Of a DNA stretch of 64,000 bases, positions 41,635 through 52,753 are shown one piece after another (the stretch's first letter is position 1; the number at the start of each line of letters is the position of its first letter). The translations under genes and the position numbers were made by a program. Origin of the DNA: Cronobacter universalis NCTC 9529. Its GTDB lineage: Bacteria; Pseudomonadota; Gammaproteobacteria; Enterobacterales; Enterobacteriaceae. The stretch is from the NCBI RefSeq assembly GCF_001277175.1, contig NZ_CP012257.1, forward strand, positions 2,728,001-2,792,000, read 5' to 3'. The notes under the pieces were generated by a model. The model searched no databases and was not told the DNA's origin. It saw nothing but the letters and a program-made list of their open reading frames with translations.

Positions 41635-42855
41635 TTACAGGGTTTGCAGCAGGCCCGCGAGTTCACGGTAGATGCGCTGCTGGTTAAACTCGGTTTCCAC
41701 TTTTTCACGGGCGCGGGTCAGCATCGGGCGCAGCGTCTGCTCGTCGATTTGCGCAAAGGCCTGAAGCTTGTCCGCCAGCGCGTGCGCGTCGTTTTCCGGC
41801 ACCAGCCAGCCCGATTTTTCGGCATCGATAAGCTCCGGAATGCCGCTGTGCAGCGTGGAGATAACCGGAATGCCCACGGCCATCGCCTCCATCAGCGCGA
41901 CCGGGATGCCTTCCATATCGCCATCCACGCCGGTGACGGAAGGCAGCAGGAACAGATCGGCTTCGTCGAGCATCGCTTTCACTTCATGGCTGGGCTTAAA
42001 GCCCGGCATAAAGACGCAGTCCTCAAGACCATATTGCTCAATCAGCGTATGCAGACGGCGCTCCCACGGCCCGGTGCCCAGGATGTTGTAACGAAAGTCC
42101 ACGCCGCGGCCCTTCAGCAGACGGCAGGCCTCGATCGCCACATGCAGCCCTTTTTTCTCGGTCAGACGCGCCACGGAGATAATCTCCAGCGGCGTGCCCG
42201 GCTGCTTGAGCGGGCGCAGCGAGAATTTCTCCATGTCCACGCCCATGCGCGAGACGGCGATTTTCTCCTGCGGGCAGCCCATCGCCTTCAGGCGTGCGGC
42301 CCACAGTTCGCTAATCGGCAGCATCAAATCGCCGCGGCGAAACAGCTGCTGATACTCCGGCGTGTAGCGCGTCAGCACTTCACGGTGCGACACATCGATG
42401 CCGTGGAACACGGTGGCGATTTTGCCGTCCAGCACGCCCAGTTCGCGAAGCTTGGCGGCGGTCACGCCCGCCGGGCCAAAATGCGCGATAAACACATCGG
42501 CCTTCAGCGTGCCAGGCACGCGTCCGCAAATGGCAGAGAGGATCAGGTTGCGCGCCTCGTCGCCGTAGCGCGCCATGTTGAGCGCCCGCCAGGTGCGGGC
42601 GTTAAACAGCCCGCGGGCGGTATGGCTGGCGCGATATTTAAGTTTCGCGGCTTTGCCTTCCGGTTCTTCCAGCAGAAAACGGGTTTTCTGCGCCAGGTTG
42701 TACTCGGTGTACGCGGCATGGGTGTTTTTCAGATCGCCCTTCTGCAGCGAGACGATCTCCACCTCATACCCCATGTTGATAAAGCCGACTATCTGGTTCA
42801 GGACGAACGTTTCGGAAGCGACCGGGAATTTCAGCAGAAAGAAGCTGACTTTCAT
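41635..42855 (-). CDS. wcaL: WcaL, colanic acid glycosyltransferase
   Basis: 406-residue GT4 enzyme. [22 protein letters not shown] at the N terminus, [24 protein letters not shown] and the donor-site [23 protein letters not shown]. It adds a late, probably galactosyl or pyruvyl-Gal-related, sugar of the colanic acid hexasaccharide in E. coli; the exact step is not decided by sequence. ATGA overlap with wcaK upstream. Confidence 0.94.
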   Translation of the reverse strand: MKVSFFLLKFPVASETFVLNQIVGFINMGYEVEIVSLQKGDLKNTHAAYTEYNLAQKTRFLLEEPEGKAAKLKYRASHTARGLFNARTWRALNMARYGDEARNLILSAICGRVPGTLKADVFIAHFGPAGVTAAKLRELGVLDGKIATVFHGIDVSHREVLTRYTPEYQQLFRRGDLMLPISELWAARLKAMGCPQEKIAVSRMGVDMEKFSLRPLKQPGTPLEIISVARLTEKKGLHVAIEACRLLKGRGVDFRYNILGTGPWERRLHTLIEQYGLEDCVFMPGFKPSHEVKAMLDEADLFLLPSVTGVDGDMEGIPVALMEAMAVGIPVISTLHSGIPELIDAEKSGWLVPENDAHALADKLQAFAQIDEQTLRPMLTRAREKVETEFNQQRIYRELAGLLQTL

Positions 42856-44132
42856 CGGGCTCCTCCCGCGCGCATCAGCACGGATTTCACCATCTGATGG
42901 CCTTTTTCGCGCTCGGCGGCGACCGCCGTAGCGAGGCGTTCGTTAATCGCCGGCAGCTGACCGAGCGTGTCGCCCACCATCGACTGCAACGAGCCGTCCA
43001 GCAGGTGGCGGATCTCAATCGCCATCTCCGGCATGCCGAGCTGCTGCATGATGCCCGCGGATTTGTGTTCGTAGTTAATGGCAATCGCCGGCGTCCCGAA
43101 GTTCATTGAGATAATCGCCGAGTGCAGACGGGTGCCGACGGTCAGTTCGCACGCGCCGAGGATTTTGCCCATTTCGAGATCGTTCAGTTCATCCATCACC
43201 ACATGGAAGCGCGACGGATCTTTCACCAGCTTGCTGAGATTCAGCGCCACCATGCGGTCATCTTTGTTGTAGCTGTCGATGCCGGTGCAGGTGGAGAGCG
43301 CCAGCACCTGATAGCCTTCGTCGATAATGCGGTTCACCACATTCGCGAAAGCCTGCTCGTAGGCCTGCTGGGTAGTGCCGAGACGTTTGTCGAACGGCGC
43401 CAGCTCGCGCAGCGTAATCGCCACGGTCTTATCGCGCGCCGCCACATCCAGCCAGTGCTGCACGGCGTAGCTTGCGACGAAATCGTCATTGTGATGCTCA
43501 ACCAGCCAGGCGGTATCGACGCCCAGCTCCACTTTCGAAGTGTCAATCTGGCCTTTTTTCATGAGATCCAGGCTCACGGTTTCGCGCAGGATCAGCGCGT
43601 CGCAGTGGCCGAACACATAGTTGGCGAGCTGGTTAAACTGCGGCTCCTGGAACGGCCCGACGCTGTGGCCCACCATAAACAGCGGCTTTTTCGCCATAAA
43701 GGCGCAGAGCGCGTGTTCGAACTGCGGGGTGCCGTAGAGATCGACGAAGAACGAGCCGCCAACCTGGATAATCGCGTCGTAACCGCTAAGCAGGCCGACG
43801 AAATCGGTAAAGCCCTGCGGCAGGGAGATATTGCGCAGCTTGCCGTTGCCGGTCACTTTGGCGAGCAGCACCTGGTGCTGGTAGCGGCGGCGCAGCACTT
43901 TCTTGACGCGACCCATCACGCCCGCCGCGTTGTTAAACTGCTTCATCTGTTTGTAGAGCGGGTCAGGCATGACCTCTCTGTCCAGCAGCCAGGCGGAGCT
44001 CACCGGGTAGCGGCTCATCACGTCCACTTCCGCTGAAGGATCCTGAAGCGCTATCGCATCGATAAGACCGCGCAGGATGGCGCTGTCGCCACGGTTTCCG
44101 CAGGTGTGGTTGCCAAGAATGAGTAACTTCAT
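42852..44132 (-). CDS. wcaK: WcaK, colanic acid pyruvyl transferase
   Basis: 426 residues from ATG 44132 (AGAGG upstream), the E. coli length; an ORF start at 44171 adds 13 unrelated residues. Polysaccharide pyruvyl transferase (CsaB-like) family: LLILGNHTCGNRGDSAILRG, IQVGGSFFVDLYG, MVGHSVGPFQEPQ, LRELAPFDKR and ELTVGTRLHSAIISMNFGTPAI. Adds the pyruvate ketal to the terminal galactose. Confidence 0.94.
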   Translation of the reverse strand: MKLLILGNHTCGNRGDSAILRGLIDAIALQDPSAEVDVMSRYPVSSAWLLDREVMPDPLYKQMKQFNNAAGVMGRVKKVLRRRYQHQVLLAKVTGNGKLRNISLPQGFTDFVGLLSGYDAIIQVGGSFFVDLYGTPQFEHALCAFMAKKPLFMVGHSVGPFQEPQFNQLANYVFGHCDALILRETVSLDLMKKGQIDTSKVELGVDTAWLVEHHNDDFVASYAVQHWLDVAARDKTVAITLRELAPFDKRLGTTQQAYEQAFANVVNRIIDEGYQVLALSTCTGIDSYNKDDRMVALNLSKLVKDPSRFHVVMDELNDLEMGKILGACELTVGTRLHSAIISMNFGTPAIAINYEHKSAGIMQQLGMPEMAIEIRHLLDGSLQSMVGDTLGQLPAINERLATAVAAEREKGHQMVKSVLMRAGGAR

Positions 44133-44211
44133 GTTGACCTCTGAAATATGCGCTCGCCCTGTTCGCCGCACGCTGTCAGCGGGGCTCGCGCATCAATAAT
44201 TTTTAACGGGA

Positions 44212-45690
44212 TCAGCCTGCACGGAGCAGCATTTTCATTTTATCGTTGCGGCAAAACTGGCGTTTCAGCTCCACCACCAGCGCATTGCGCGACAGTACAA
44301 TCGTCACGCCAAAGGCCAGTACGCCTGCGGCAATCTGCACCGCCAGCAGCGGCGCGAGCGCCAGATGCCCCTTGAGCGCCACGCCGAGCGCGTAGCTGAC
44401 CACAAGCGTAGGCAGCGAGAGCCAGAATGGCAGCAGAATGCTCTGGATATACTCGCGGTAGCTGGAGCCCAGCACCGGTTTAATCATGATGAAATAGCTC
44501 AGCACGGTGTTGATTATCTGCACCAGCAGGAAGCCGAGCGTCACGCCGAGCGCGCCGCCAAGATGCCCGCCCGCGACAATCGCCGGAATAAACAGGAAGG
44601 TTTTAAACACGTTGAATTTAAAGCTGATATCCACGCGCGCTTTCGCCATCAGCAGCGAGCCGATCGGGTTGCCAATGGAGCGCAGGAGACCGACAACGCA
44701 CAGCAGTTGCAGAATCGGCACAATGCTCACCCACTTCTCGCCAAACACCAGCGGCACGAAGTTATTCGAGACCACCATCAAGCCGAGCAGCGCCGGGAAG
44801 TTAATGATCCCAACAACGGACAGCAGCTTGTAGAAATTCACGCGCAGCTTGTCGATGTCATCCTGAATTTTGGCGAACGCCGGAAACAGCACGCGGGTGA
44901 TAATCGGGTTGAGCTTCATTGGCGGCACTACCGCCACGTTGTACGCGAGGTTATACCCGCCCGCGACCGCCGCGCCGAGAATGCGCGCCAGCACCAGCGT
45001 CGAGAGGTTGGTATTGACGTAGTTCACCAGGCTGTCGGCCGTCAGCCACGCGCCAAACTTCAGGTTCGAGGAGACCGACGAGAGCGAGAAATGCAGGCCC
45101 GGACGGTAAATCTTACGCCCGAAGAACCCGAACAGCGCGGTGCGCACCGCCGTGTTGACCAGATAACCGAGGATCGCGGTCATCGCCACCGGCCAGTACT
45201 GGGCGGACACCACCGTAAAGGTGAAGCCCGCCAGCACCGAGAAGGTTTCGATGGCGCCAATCTTGTTAAACTCCAGCTCTTTTTGCATCAGCGCGCGAAA
45301 CTGCTGGCCGTGCGGAATAACGACGAAGGCGAACGCCAGGGTTCTGATAAGCGGCGCCAGATCGGGGTTGTGCAGCACGCCCGCGATAAGATCGCTTAAC
45401 AGAAACACCACGACGCAGACCACAATCCCCAGGCCCACGTTCAGCCAGTAGAGCGTGGTGAGCTCCAGGTTGCTGATGGTTTTGCGCTGGATAATCGAGT
45501 TCGCAATCCCGAAATCGGAAAGCGTATCGGCCAGCGCAATAATCACCAGGCTAATGGTCAGCAGACCAAACTGATGGCCATCCATCAGCCGCGCCAGGAT
45601 GGTCATCTGCACCAGCCCCAGGCTGATGATAATCACCGTCGAAATGGCGGACCACTTGGCGCCGCTAATGGTTTTGTCGCGAAGGCTCAT
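44212..45690 (-). CDS. wzxC: WzxC, colanic acid repeat-unit flippase
   Basis: 492 residues, MOP superfamily with about 12-14 membrane segments: SGAKWSAISTVIIISLGLVQ, RLMDGHQFGLLTISLVIIA, IIQRKTISNLELTTLYWLNV and GYNLAYNVAVVPPMKLNPII, characteristic of WzxC. Exports the undecaprenyl-linked hexasaccharide. Lies between wcaJ (12-base gap) and wcaK. Confidence 0.95.
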   Translation of the reverse strand: MSLRDKTISGAKWSAISTVIIISLGLVQMTILARLMDGHQFGLLTISLVIIALADTLSDFGIANSIIQRKTISNLELTTLYWLNVGLGIVVCVVVFLLSDLIAGVLHNPDLAPLIRTLAFAFVVIPHGQQFRALMQKELEFNKIGAIETFSVLAGFTFTVVSAQYWPVAMTAILGYLVNTAVRTALFGFFGRKIYRPGLHFSLSSVSSNLKFGAWLTADSLVNYVNTNLSTLVLARILGAAVAGGYNLAYNVAVVPPMKLNPIITRVLFPAFAKIQDDIDKLRVNFYKLLSVVGIINFPALLGLMVVSNNFVPLVFGEKWVSIVPILQLLCVVGLLRSIGNPIGSLLMAKARVDISFKFNVFKTFLFIPAIVAGGHLGGALGVTLGFLLVQIINTVLSYFIMIKPVLGSSYREYIQSILLPFWLSLPTLVVSYALGVALKGHLALAPLLAVQIAAGVLAFGVTIVLSRNALVVELKRQFCRNDKMKMLLRAG

Positions 45691-45702
45691 GACCCACTAC
45701 CC

Positions 45703-47097
45703 TTAATAAGCCGCTTTGTTAACAAAGCCTTTGAACACGGTCAGGAAGACGATTTTGATATCGAGCCACACGCTCCATTCGCGGATGTACTCCAGATCGA
45801 ACTCGATGCGTTTTTCCATCTTCTCCAGGGTATCGGTCTCGCCGCGCCAGCCGTTGATCTGCGCCCAGCCGGTAATGCCCGGTTTGACTTTATGGCGCAG
45901 CATGTAGCCCTGAATCAGCGCGCGATACTGCTCGTTATGCGCCACCGCGTGCGGACGCGGGCCGACAATCGACATCTCGCCGGTCAGCACGTTGATAAAC
46001 TGCGGCAGTTCATCAAGCGAGGTGCGGCGCAGGAAGTTGCCCACTTTGGTGACGCGCGGGTCGTTCTGGGTCGCCTGCTTCACCACTTTGTCGTTTTCCA
46101 TCACGCGCATGGAGCGGAACTTCCACACCATAATCGGCTTGCCGTCCATGCCGTAGCGGGTCTGGCGGAAGATAATCGGGCCTGGCGAGCTGAGCTTCAC
46201 GGCAACCGCGATACAGCACAGCACCGGCGAAATCAGCAGCAGGATCATGGACGCCAGCACGATATCTTCCAGGCGTTTCAGCACGCGGTTGATGCCGGAG
46301 AGCGGCGTATCGTACAGCGGCACCACCGGCACGCCATTCACGTCGTCGAGACGCGAGTGCAGAATGTTGAACGTAAACACATCCGGGATCAGCATCACCG
46401 AGCAGGTGGTATCGGAAAGCTCGCGTACGAGTTTCTTCATCTGCGCCTCTTCGCTCATGGACATCGCGATATAGACGTTATGGATTTTGCCCGCGCGGGC
46501 GTCTTCCACCAGCTGCTCAAGGTTGCCCGCCCAGCCGGTCGGCACGCCGCCCGGTTCCGGATCGTGGTAAATGCCGACAACCTCAAACCCCAGCCAGGGT
46601 TCGTTACGAAAGCTCTCGGCAAGCTGCTGGCCTACCGGCTGCGCGCCCGCAATCGCCACGCGGCGGGTGTTATAACCGCGATTACGCAGCCAGCCTGCGC
46701 CGAAGCGAATCGCCGAACGGCACATCACCATGCCAGCGCCGGTCAGCAGATACCAGGCGAAGAACACGCGCACCGGGCTGTCGAAATCGGGGTTAAAGGC
46801 CATCAGACCGGCGCTGAACACCAGGCTCATGGTCCAGTTCTGCAACAGCAGCAGCAGTTCGGTAGAGATTTTGACGCCGCGCCAGGAGCGGTAAAAATCG
46901 GTGATCCCGCCAATCATCTGGAACACAACGAGGGTGGTCAGGGCCATCAGCAGATGCATGTAGAAAAACGGCAGCTCATTGATCCTGCACACCACCCACA
47001 GTCCGACGAACATAATGGTTATGTCGGAGAATCGTTGCACCAGAGAGATTAACGATGCATTCGTTTTGGCTCGTTCGCGCTTTTTTAGATTTGTCAT
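45703..47097 (-). CDS. wcaJ: WcaJ, undecaprenyl-phosphate glucose phosphotransferase
   Basis: 464 residues, starts colanic acid synthesis by placing Glc-1-P on undecaprenyl phosphate. Four N-terminal membrane segments, a central CoA-binding-like domain, a further hydrophobic hairpin (DIVLASMILLLISPVLCCIAVAV), and the C-terminal catalytic domain: FRQTRYGMDGKPIMVWKFRSM, RTSLDELPQFINVL, SIVGPRPHAVAHNEQYR, VKPGITGWAQINGWRGETDT. Begins MTNLKKRERAKTNASLISLV, as in E. coli. Confidence 0.96.
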   Translation of the reverse strand: MTNLKKRERAKTNASLISLVQRFSDITIMFVGLWVVCRINELPFFYMHLLMALTTLVVFQMIGGITDFYRSWRGVKISTELLLLLQNWTMSLVFSAGLMAFNPDFDSPVRVFFAWYLLTGAGMVMCRSAIRFGAGWLRNRGYNTRRVAIAGAQPVGQQLAESFRNEPWLGFEVVGIYHDPEPGGVPTGWAGNLEQLVEDARAGKIHNVYIAMSMSEEAQMKKLVRELSDTTCSVMLIPDVFTFNILHSRLDDVNGVPVVPLYDTPLSGINRVLKRLEDIVLASMILLLISPVLCCIAVAVKLSSPGPIIFRQTRYGMDGKPIMVWKFRSMRVMENDKVVKQATQNDPRVTKVGNFLRRTSLDELPQFINVLTGEMSIVGPRPHAVAHNEQYRALIQGYMLRHKVKPGITGWAQINGWRGETDTLEKMEKRIEFDLEYIREWSVWLDIKIVFLTVFKGFVNKAAY

Positions 47098-47211
47098 CGT
47101 CGTACCTTCAGGCGCCGTAAGGCGCAGTTAAGCGGCTGCCCTGCCCGGCAGGCCGAAGCCTGCGGGGCGTAAGCGTCGCGGTGTGCGGCGACGCCGGGCG
47201 GCCGCGCCGTT
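47098..47211. other. GC-rich intergenic gap with palindromes between cpsG and wcaJ
   Basis: 114 bases, the second-largest gap inside the operon after wzc-wcaA apart from gmd-wcaF. Several short palindromes (GGCGCCGTAAGGCGC-like at 47111-47125; CTGCCCGGCAGGCC with GGCCGAAGCCTGC) suggest an RNA structure in the polycistronic message. No ORF. Confidence 0.5.
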
Positions 47212-48582
47212 TTACTGATTCAGCAACGCAAGGATTTCCTGGGTTTTCGCCTGCATCAGTTCCGTATCCGCGCGCGATTCCACATTCAGGCGCACGACCG
47301 GCTCGGTGTTGGACGAGCGCAGGTTAAAGCGCCACTCGCCGAAATCCATGCTGATACCGTCGGTGCGGTCGATCCCTTTCGCCTGCGGCGCGAAGTGATC
47401 TTCCACACGTTTAATGGCGACAGCCGGCTGCGCCAGTTTGCTGTTGATTTCGCCGCTCGCCGGGAACGCCGCCATACGGTCGCGCACCAGCTCGCCCAGG
47501 GACTGGCCTTTCAGGCACAGCAGCTCGGCCACCAGCAGCCACGGGATCATGCCGCTGTCGCAGTAGGCGAAATCGCGGAAGTAGTGATGCGCGCTCATTT
47601 CGCCGCCGTAGATGGCGTCTTCCTGGCGCATACGCTCTTTGATAAACGCATGACCGGTTTTCGACATGACCGGCGTGCCGCCCGCGCCCTGCACCACGTC
47701 AACGGTGTTCCAGGACAGACGCGGATCGTGAATGATCTTCGCGCCGGGGTGTTTTTCGAGGAACGCTTCGGCCAGCAGACCGACAATGTAGTAGCCCTCG
47801 ATAAACTGCCCGGTTTCGTCGAACAGGAAGCAGCGGTCGAAATCGCCGTCAAAGGCGATGCCCATATCCGCGCCATGTTCGATAACCGCGTTGCGGGTGT
47901 CGTCGCGGCACTCCGGCAGCAGCGGGTTAGGAATACCGTTCGGGAAGTTGCCGTCCGGGGTGTTGTGAACCTTAATGAACTGCACCGGCACGTTCAGCGC
48001 CTTAAAGCGCGCTTCGATGGCGTCCACCACCGGGCCGGCTGCGCCGTTGCCGGAGTTAATCACAAGCTTCAGCGGCGTGAGGTTTTTCACGTCGATGTAA
48101 CCGAGCAGGTGATCGATATAGGCGTCGCGCAGGTCGATTTTTTTGTAGCTGCCGCGGGCGGCTTCATTCACCGGCGGGAAGTCGTTCGCTTCGGCAAGAC
48201 GCTGCACGTCGCGCAGGCCGGTATCGCCGCTAATCGGGCGCGCGCCTTCGCGAACCAGCTTCATGCCGTTGTAGTCCATCGGGTTGTGGCTCGCGGTCAC
48301 TTCAATGCCGCCGTCCACGCCCAGATGGAACGTCGCGAAGTAAATTTCTTCGGTGCCGGACAGGCCGATATCCAGCACGTCGACGCCCGCGTCCTGCAAC
48401 CCTTTCGCCAGCGCCAGCTTCAGCGCTTCGCTGGTCAGACGCACATCGCCGCCGAGCACAATGGTTTTCGGTTTCAGGAACTCGCCATAGGCGCGGCCGA
48501 TACGCCACGCGATATCTTCATTTAACTCTTCGCCCAGACGCCCACGAATGTCGTAGGCTTTGAAACAGGTTAACTTTTCCAT
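47212..48582 (-). CDS. cpsG: Phosphomannomutase CpsG/ManB
   Basis: Interconverts mannose 6-phosphate and mannose 1-phosphate for GDP-mannose and GDP-fucose supply. 456 residues, alpha-D-phosphohexomutase fold: [16 protein letters not shown] (sugar-binding start), phosphoserine loop [16 protein letters not shown] (Ser near residue 98), metal loop [12 protein letters not shown], and [21 protein letters not shown]-terminal [19 protein letters not shown] binds phosphate. AAAAGA-type site before ATG. Confidence 0.96.
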   Translation of the reverse strand: MEKLTCFKAYDIRGRLGEELNEDIAWRIGRAYGEFLKPKTIVLGGDVRLTSEALKLALAKGLQDAGVDVLDIGLSGTEEIYFATFHLGVDGGIEVTASHNPMDYNGMKLVREGARPISGDTGLRDVQRLAEANDFPPVNEAARGSYKKIDLRDAYIDHLLGYIDVKNLTPLKLVINSGNGAAGPVVDAIEARFKALNVPVQFIKVHNTPDGNFPNGIPNPLLPECRDDTRNAVIEHGADMGIAFDGDFDRCFLFDETGQFIEGYYIVGLLAEAFLEKHPGAKIIHDPRLSWNTVDVVQGAGGTPVMSKTGHAFIKERMRQEDAIYGGEMSAHHYFRDFAYCDSGMIPWLLVAELLCLKGQSLGELVRDRMAAFPASGEINSKLAQPAVAIKRVEDHFAPQAKGIDRTDGISMDFGEWRFNLRSSNTEPVVRLNVESRADTELMQAKTQEILALLNQ

Positions 48583-48637
48583 TTTTTATCTCTTGGGTTC
48601 TCTTTTTTGTCGGAAAAATGCGCAGGATGCCTGCGCC

Positions 48638-50080
48638 TCACACCCGGCCGTAACGGTCGGCGAAGCGGATCACATCGTCTTCTTCCAGATAGGTGCCGGA
48701 GCGCACTTCAATCAGGTCGAGCGGGATCTTGCCGGGGTTTTCCAGGCAGTGCGTCGCGCCCAGCGGGATGTAGACCGATTCGTTCTCACCCACCAGTTTC
48801 ACCTCGTCGTTAATGGTCACCTTCGCGGTGCCCGCCACCACAATCCAGTGCTCGGCGCGGTGGTGATGCATCTGCAACGACAGCCCTTCGCCCGGCTTCA
48901 CGGTGATGCGTTTCACCTGGTAGCGTTCGCCCTGATCGATGGAGTCATATTTGCCCCACGGACGGTACACTTCGCGGTGAATGTGGTGTTCGTGACGGCC
49001 GTCGGCTTTGATTTTCTCGACCACTTTTTTCACGTCCTGGACGTGGTTACGGTCGGCGATCAGCACGGCGTCTTTGGTCTGCACCACCACGAGATCTTTC
49101 ACGCCAACGGTGGTCACAAGACCAGACTCGGCATAGACGTAGCTGTTTTCGGTGTTGTGCGAAATCACGTCGCCGTGATGCACGTTGCCTTCCGGCGAAT
49201 GGTTAGAGATTTCCCAGAGCGACGACCACGAGCCGACATCGCTCCAGCCCGCGTCCATCGGCACCACCACCGCGTCGGCGGTTTTTTCCATCACCGCGTA
49301 GTCGATGGACTCTTCCGGGCAGGCCAGGAACGCTTCTTCATCGACGCGGATAAAATCGAGATCCGGGTCAACGGTGCTCATGGCTTTTTCGCAGGCGTCC
49401 AGGATATCCGGGCGGTATTTCGCGAGCTCTTCCAGGTAACGACCAGCGCGGAACAGGAACATGCCGCTGTTCCAGTAATATTCGCCGCTGTTGACGTAGG
49501 ACTGCGCGGTCTCCTGATTCGGTTTTTCGACGAACTGGGCGACGCTGAAGGCGACGGCGTCCACCGCCACGTCCGGGTTGGAGACTTCGCCGCGGCGGAT
49601 GTAGCCGTAGCCGGTTTCCGGCAGGTTCGGTACGATGCCGAAGGTGACCAGCTTGCCGCTCTCGGCGAACGGCATCGCGGCGCGCACGGCATTGCGAAAC
49701 GCGTCTTCGTCCTGAATCACATGGTCAGCCGCCAGCACCAGCATTAGCGGATCGGTCTCCGGGCTGTTGCGTTTCGCCGCCAGCGCCGCCAGCGCGATAG
49801 CCGGCGCGGTGTTGCGACCGGCAGGCTCCAGGATGATGTTTTCGGTCAGCTTGTTGAGCTGGCGCAGCTGCTCGGCGACGATAAAGCGATGCTGTTCGTT
49901 ACAGATAACCACCGGGCTTTCGCACTGCACGCCGTTTAAGCGGCAGACGGTGGTCTGAAGCATTGTCAGATCCCCTTTCAGGCAGAGGAACTGTTTTGGG
50001 TAAAGCACGCGGGAAAGCGGCCACAGACGGCTGCCGGAGCCGCCTGCCATAATTACCGGAAAGAGTTTTGACTGACTCAT
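48638..50080 (-). CDS. cpsB: Mannose-1-phosphate guanylyltransferase CpsB/ManC
   Basis: 480 residues. Makes GDP-mannose. N-terminal nucleotidyltransferase with [25 protein letters not shown] (signature loop, residues 8-32), [10 protein letters not shown] and [11 protein letters not shown]. The C-terminal cupin domain, PMI-II type, has [20 protein letters not shown] and [20 protein letters not shown]. Lies three bases downstream of wcaI and feeds Gmd. Confidence 0.96.
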   Translation of the reverse strand: MSQSKLFPVIMAGGSGSRLWPLSRVLYPKQFLCLKGDLTMLQTTVCRLNGVQCESPVVICNEQHRFIVAEQLRQLNKLTENIILEPAGRNTAPAIALAALAAKRNSPETDPLMLVLAADHVIQDEDAFRNAVRAAMPFAESGKLVTFGIVPNLPETGYGYIRRGEVSNPDVAVDAVAFSVAQFVEKPNQETAQSYVNSGEYYWNSGMFLFRAGRYLEELAKYRPDILDACEKAMSTVDPDLDFIRVDEEAFLACPEESIDYAVMEKTADAVVVPMDAGWSDVGSWSSLWEISNHSPEGNVHHGDVISHNTENSYVYAESGLVTTVGVKDLVVVQTKDAVLIADRNHVQDVKKVVEKIKADGRHEHHIHREVYRPWGKYDSIDQGERYQVKRITVKPGEGLSLQMHHHRAEHWIVVAGTAKVTINDEVKLVGENESVYIPLGATHCLENPGKIPLDLIEVRSGTYLEEDDVIRFADRYGRV

Positions 50081-50083
50081 GGC

Positions 50084-51307
50084 TTAACCCCGAATATCAG
50101 CGATAAATTGGCTTAACACGTTCTCTTTTTCGAGCGTGCGTTCGGCATATTCACGTGCCACCGTGTTGTCTTTGGGAAGCGCCAGTGCGCTGACGATCCC
50201 TTCTGCCAGCGCGTCAACCGACTCTGGCTCTACGCAGACGGCGATGCCCGGCTCTTCAATACAGAGCTGTCCAAGCTCGGTGTCGGCCTCGGCGGTGATC
50301 ACCGCGTTGCCGCCCACCGCCAGAATATTGGTGAGCTTCGACGGCAGGACCGCGTCGGCCGCGCCGCGCTTCTGGATCACCAGATGGCAATCCGCCATCT
50401 TCAGCAGCGCCGGGAGCGCTTCATAAGGTTGCAGCGGGAAGAACTTCACGTTCGCAAGCCCCCGCTCTGCGACCATCTTCTCAAGGCGCGCTTTACCGCC
50501 GCCCTGGCCGACAATCGCGAAAATCCACGGCTGGTCGGTAAACCTAGCCGCCACGTCAATGGCGCTCTCCAGCCCCTGTTTCTCCCCGATGTTGCCGGAG
50601 TAGAGGATGATTTTTTTATCCGCAGGCAGGCCAAGCTGGCTGCGCAGCGCCTCAACCTCTTCGGCTTTCACCTCCCGAAACCGCGCCACTTCGGACCAGT
50701 TCGGGAAAAAGATCACGCGCTCAGGGGGAACCCCTTTTTCTTTGGCTTTGTTCATCATCGAGCGCGAAATGGTCGAGACGTTATCGACGTTATGCAGACC
50801 GCTGCGTTCAAAGCGGCTGGCGAGACGGGCGATTTTGCCCCCCTTGCCGCGGCCCGCCATGCCAAGGCCGAGCATGGCGTCCACTTCGTAATCCTGAATG
50901 TGCAACACGGTTTTGGCGCCGGAGAGCTTCGCCAGCAGGCGCATGCCCGGCGTGCAGAACAGCGTTGGCACGACACCGATGATGCGATCCGGCTTCCAGC
51001 GACGCTGGGCCAGCAGCGGAAAGAACGAACTCGCCGCAAAGCTGCCGAGATGGATCAGGCGTTTTAACGTAGAAGGCTGTTTCGGGACATAAAGCGGGCA
51101 GCGCCACACCGTGGCGGCGCCCTGCTCTTTGCGCCAGCGCCAGGAGGAGTAGTTCTCCCCCACTTTCCAGGCCGGGTAGTAAGGCGGTGCGGTAATGACC
51201 CGCACCTCATGGCCCTGACGGGCCATCCATTCCACCATCTCGCCGGTGTACTTACCGATACCGGTCAGCTCCGGCGAGTAGTTGATGCCGTAAACCAGGA
51301 TTTTCAT
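50084..51307 (-). CDS. wcaI: WcaI, colanic acid fucosyltransferase
   Basis: 407-residue GT4 enzyme: [78 protein letters not shown] and the donor motif [17 protein letters not shown]. In E. coli WcaI is assigned the first fucose addition. ATGA overlap with wcaH. Confidence 0.94.
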   Translation of the reverse strand: MKILVYGINYSPELTGIGKYTGEMVEWMARQGHEVRVITAPPYYPAWKVGENYSSWRWRKEQGAATVWRCPLYVPKQPSTLKRLIHLGSFAASSFFPLLAQRRWKPDRIIGVVPTLFCTPGMRLLAKLSGAKTVLHIQDYEVDAMLGLGMAGRGKGGKIARLASRFERSGLHNVDNVSTISRSMMNKAKEKGVPPERVIFFPNWSEVARFREVKAEEVEALRSQLGLPADKKIILYSGNIGEKQGLESAIDVAARFTDQPWIFAIVGQGGGKARLEKMVAERGLANVKFFPLQPYEALPALLKMADCHLVIQKRGAADAVLPSKLTNILAVGGNAVITAEADTELGQLCIEEPGIAVCVEPESVDALAEGIVSALALPKDNTVAREYAERTLEKENVLSQFIADIRG

Positions 51308-51783
51308 AAGCCCGGCACTCCGGCAAAACGTTCAGCCATGAAATAGGCGCGGCTGTTGTCGTGCACATCTTCACTCGCCACAATCGAGGCGGGCGACTGC
51401 CAGCGGTAAGCTTCGTGCTGCTCTTTGGGCAGGTTGAGCTCATCCGCGTTTACGCGCAGTCGAAAACCCAGCACGATGTAATGCGTGGTGAAGTCGGTCC
51501 CGGAGAAGTTGTCGTCATAGAAGTGCTGCCAGACGCCGTAAAACTCTCCCTCCGGCATCGAAAAGCGTTTGCCAAGCTCCGCCTGCGTCAGGCGTTCAAA
51601 CGCCTGCGCCAGCGGCTCATCTTTCTGAACCCGACCGCCTGGCACGAACCAGAAGCCCTGCGCCGGACGGTTGGTGCGATGACCGAGCAGGAACTCCCCC
51701 TGCTCGTTCTCGACAATCAGATCGATGGAGATAAGCGGCGTGGAGCGCACCACGGTGGCAAAATCTTCCTGACTTAAAAACAT
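51304..51783 (-). CDS. wcaH: WcaH, GDP-mannose mannosyl hydrolase (Nudix family)
   Basis: 159 residues. Hydrolyses GDP-mannose and GDP-glucose to GDP and sugar, possibly balancing the GDP-sugar pool. Opening residues [25 protein letters not shown] and the variant Nudix box [24 protein letters not shown] lack the usual REXXEE acidic core, as in E. coli Gmm. Two bases from wcaG. Confidence 0.94.
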   Translation of the reverse strand: MFLSQEDFATVVRSTPLISIDLIVENEQGEFLLGHRTNRPAQGFWFVPGGRVQKDEPLAQAFERLTQAELGKRFSMPEGEFYGVWQHFYDDNFSGTDFTTHYIVLGFRLRVNADELNLPKEQHEAYRWQSPASIVASEDVHDNSRAYFMAERFAGVPGL

Positions 51784-51785
51784 CC

Positions 51786-52751
51786 TTACCCCCGGAAACG
51801 ATGCTGGTTTTCAAGGAACCACTGGTAAGTGCTGGCAAGGCCCGCCTCCAGTGAAATCTCGTGATACCAGCCCAGTGAGTGCAGACGGGTGACGTCGAGC
51901 AGCTTGCGCGGCGTACCGTCCGGTTTAGAGGCGTCAAACACCACGCGGCCTTTGTAGCCCACCACTTTGGCGATGGTCTGCGCCAGCTCGCGGATAGTGC
52001 AATCCACCCCGGTGCCCACGTTGATGTGCGACAGCATCGGCTCGGTGTTCTCCTGCCACACCTCGCGATCCAGCTCCATCACATGAATGCTGGCGGCGGC
52101 CATGTCATCCACATGCAGGAATTCACGCATCGGCGTGCCGCTGCCCCACACCACCACGTCCGCGGCGTTTTCCTGAGTCGCTTCGTGGAAGCGGCGCAGC
52201 AATGCCGGGATAACGTGCGAGTTGCTCGGGTGGAAGTTATCGTGCGGCCCGTACAGGTTGGTCGGCATCACCGAGCGGTAATCGCGGTTATGCTGGCGGT
52301 TGTAGGACTCGCACAGCTTGATGCCCGCGATTTTGGCGATGGCGTACGGCTCGTTGGTGGGCTCCAGCGTGCCCTGCAACAGTTCGCTTTCCGCAATCGG
52401 CTGATTCGCCAGTTTCGGATAGATGCACGACGATCCGAGGAACAACAGCTTGTTCACGTTGTGCAGATGCGCCGCGTGAATGATGTTGCTCTCAATCATC
52501 ATATTTTCGTAGATGAAGTCCGCCGGGTAGGTGTTGTTGGCGACAATGCCGCCCACCTTCGCCGCCGCCAGGTAAACCTGATCCAGCGCGGCGTCCGCAA
52601 AGAACGCGTTCACCGCCGCGCTTTCCAGCAGGTTCAGCTCGTCGCGTCCTTTGAGCACCAGCTCGACATCGTCGCGCTGCTCAAGCTGGCGAACGATGGC
52701 CGACCCCACCATCCCGCGATGGCCGGCCACAAAAATACGTTGCTTTTTCAT
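51786..52751 (-). CDS. wcaG: GDP-L-fucose synthase WcaG (Fcl)
   Basis: 321 residues. Epimerase-reductase that converts GDP-4-keto-6-deoxymannose to GDP-L-fucose. SDR fold: [19 protein letters not shown] cofactor site, [16 protein letters not shown] (Ser), [18 protein letters not shown] (Tyr/Lys pair), [19 protein letters not shown]. Two bases from gmd; the pair makes GDP-fucose for colanic acid. Confidence 0.96.
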   Translation of the reverse strand: MKKQRIFVAGHRGMVGSAIVRQLEQRDDVELVLKGRDELNLLESAAVNAFFADAALDQVYLAAAKVGGIVANNTYPADFIYENMMIESNIIHAAHLHNVNKLLFLGSSCIYPKLANQPIAESELLQGTLEPTNEPYAIAKIAGIKLCESYNRQHNRDYRSVMPTNLYGPHDNFHPSNSHVIPALLRRFHEATQENAADVVVWGSGTPMREFLHVDDMAAASIHVMELDREVWQENTEPMLSHINVGTGVDCTIRELAQTIAKVVGYKGRVVFDASKPDGTPRKLLDVTRLHSLGWYHEISLEAGLASTYQWFLENQHRFRG

Positions 52752-52753
52752 GC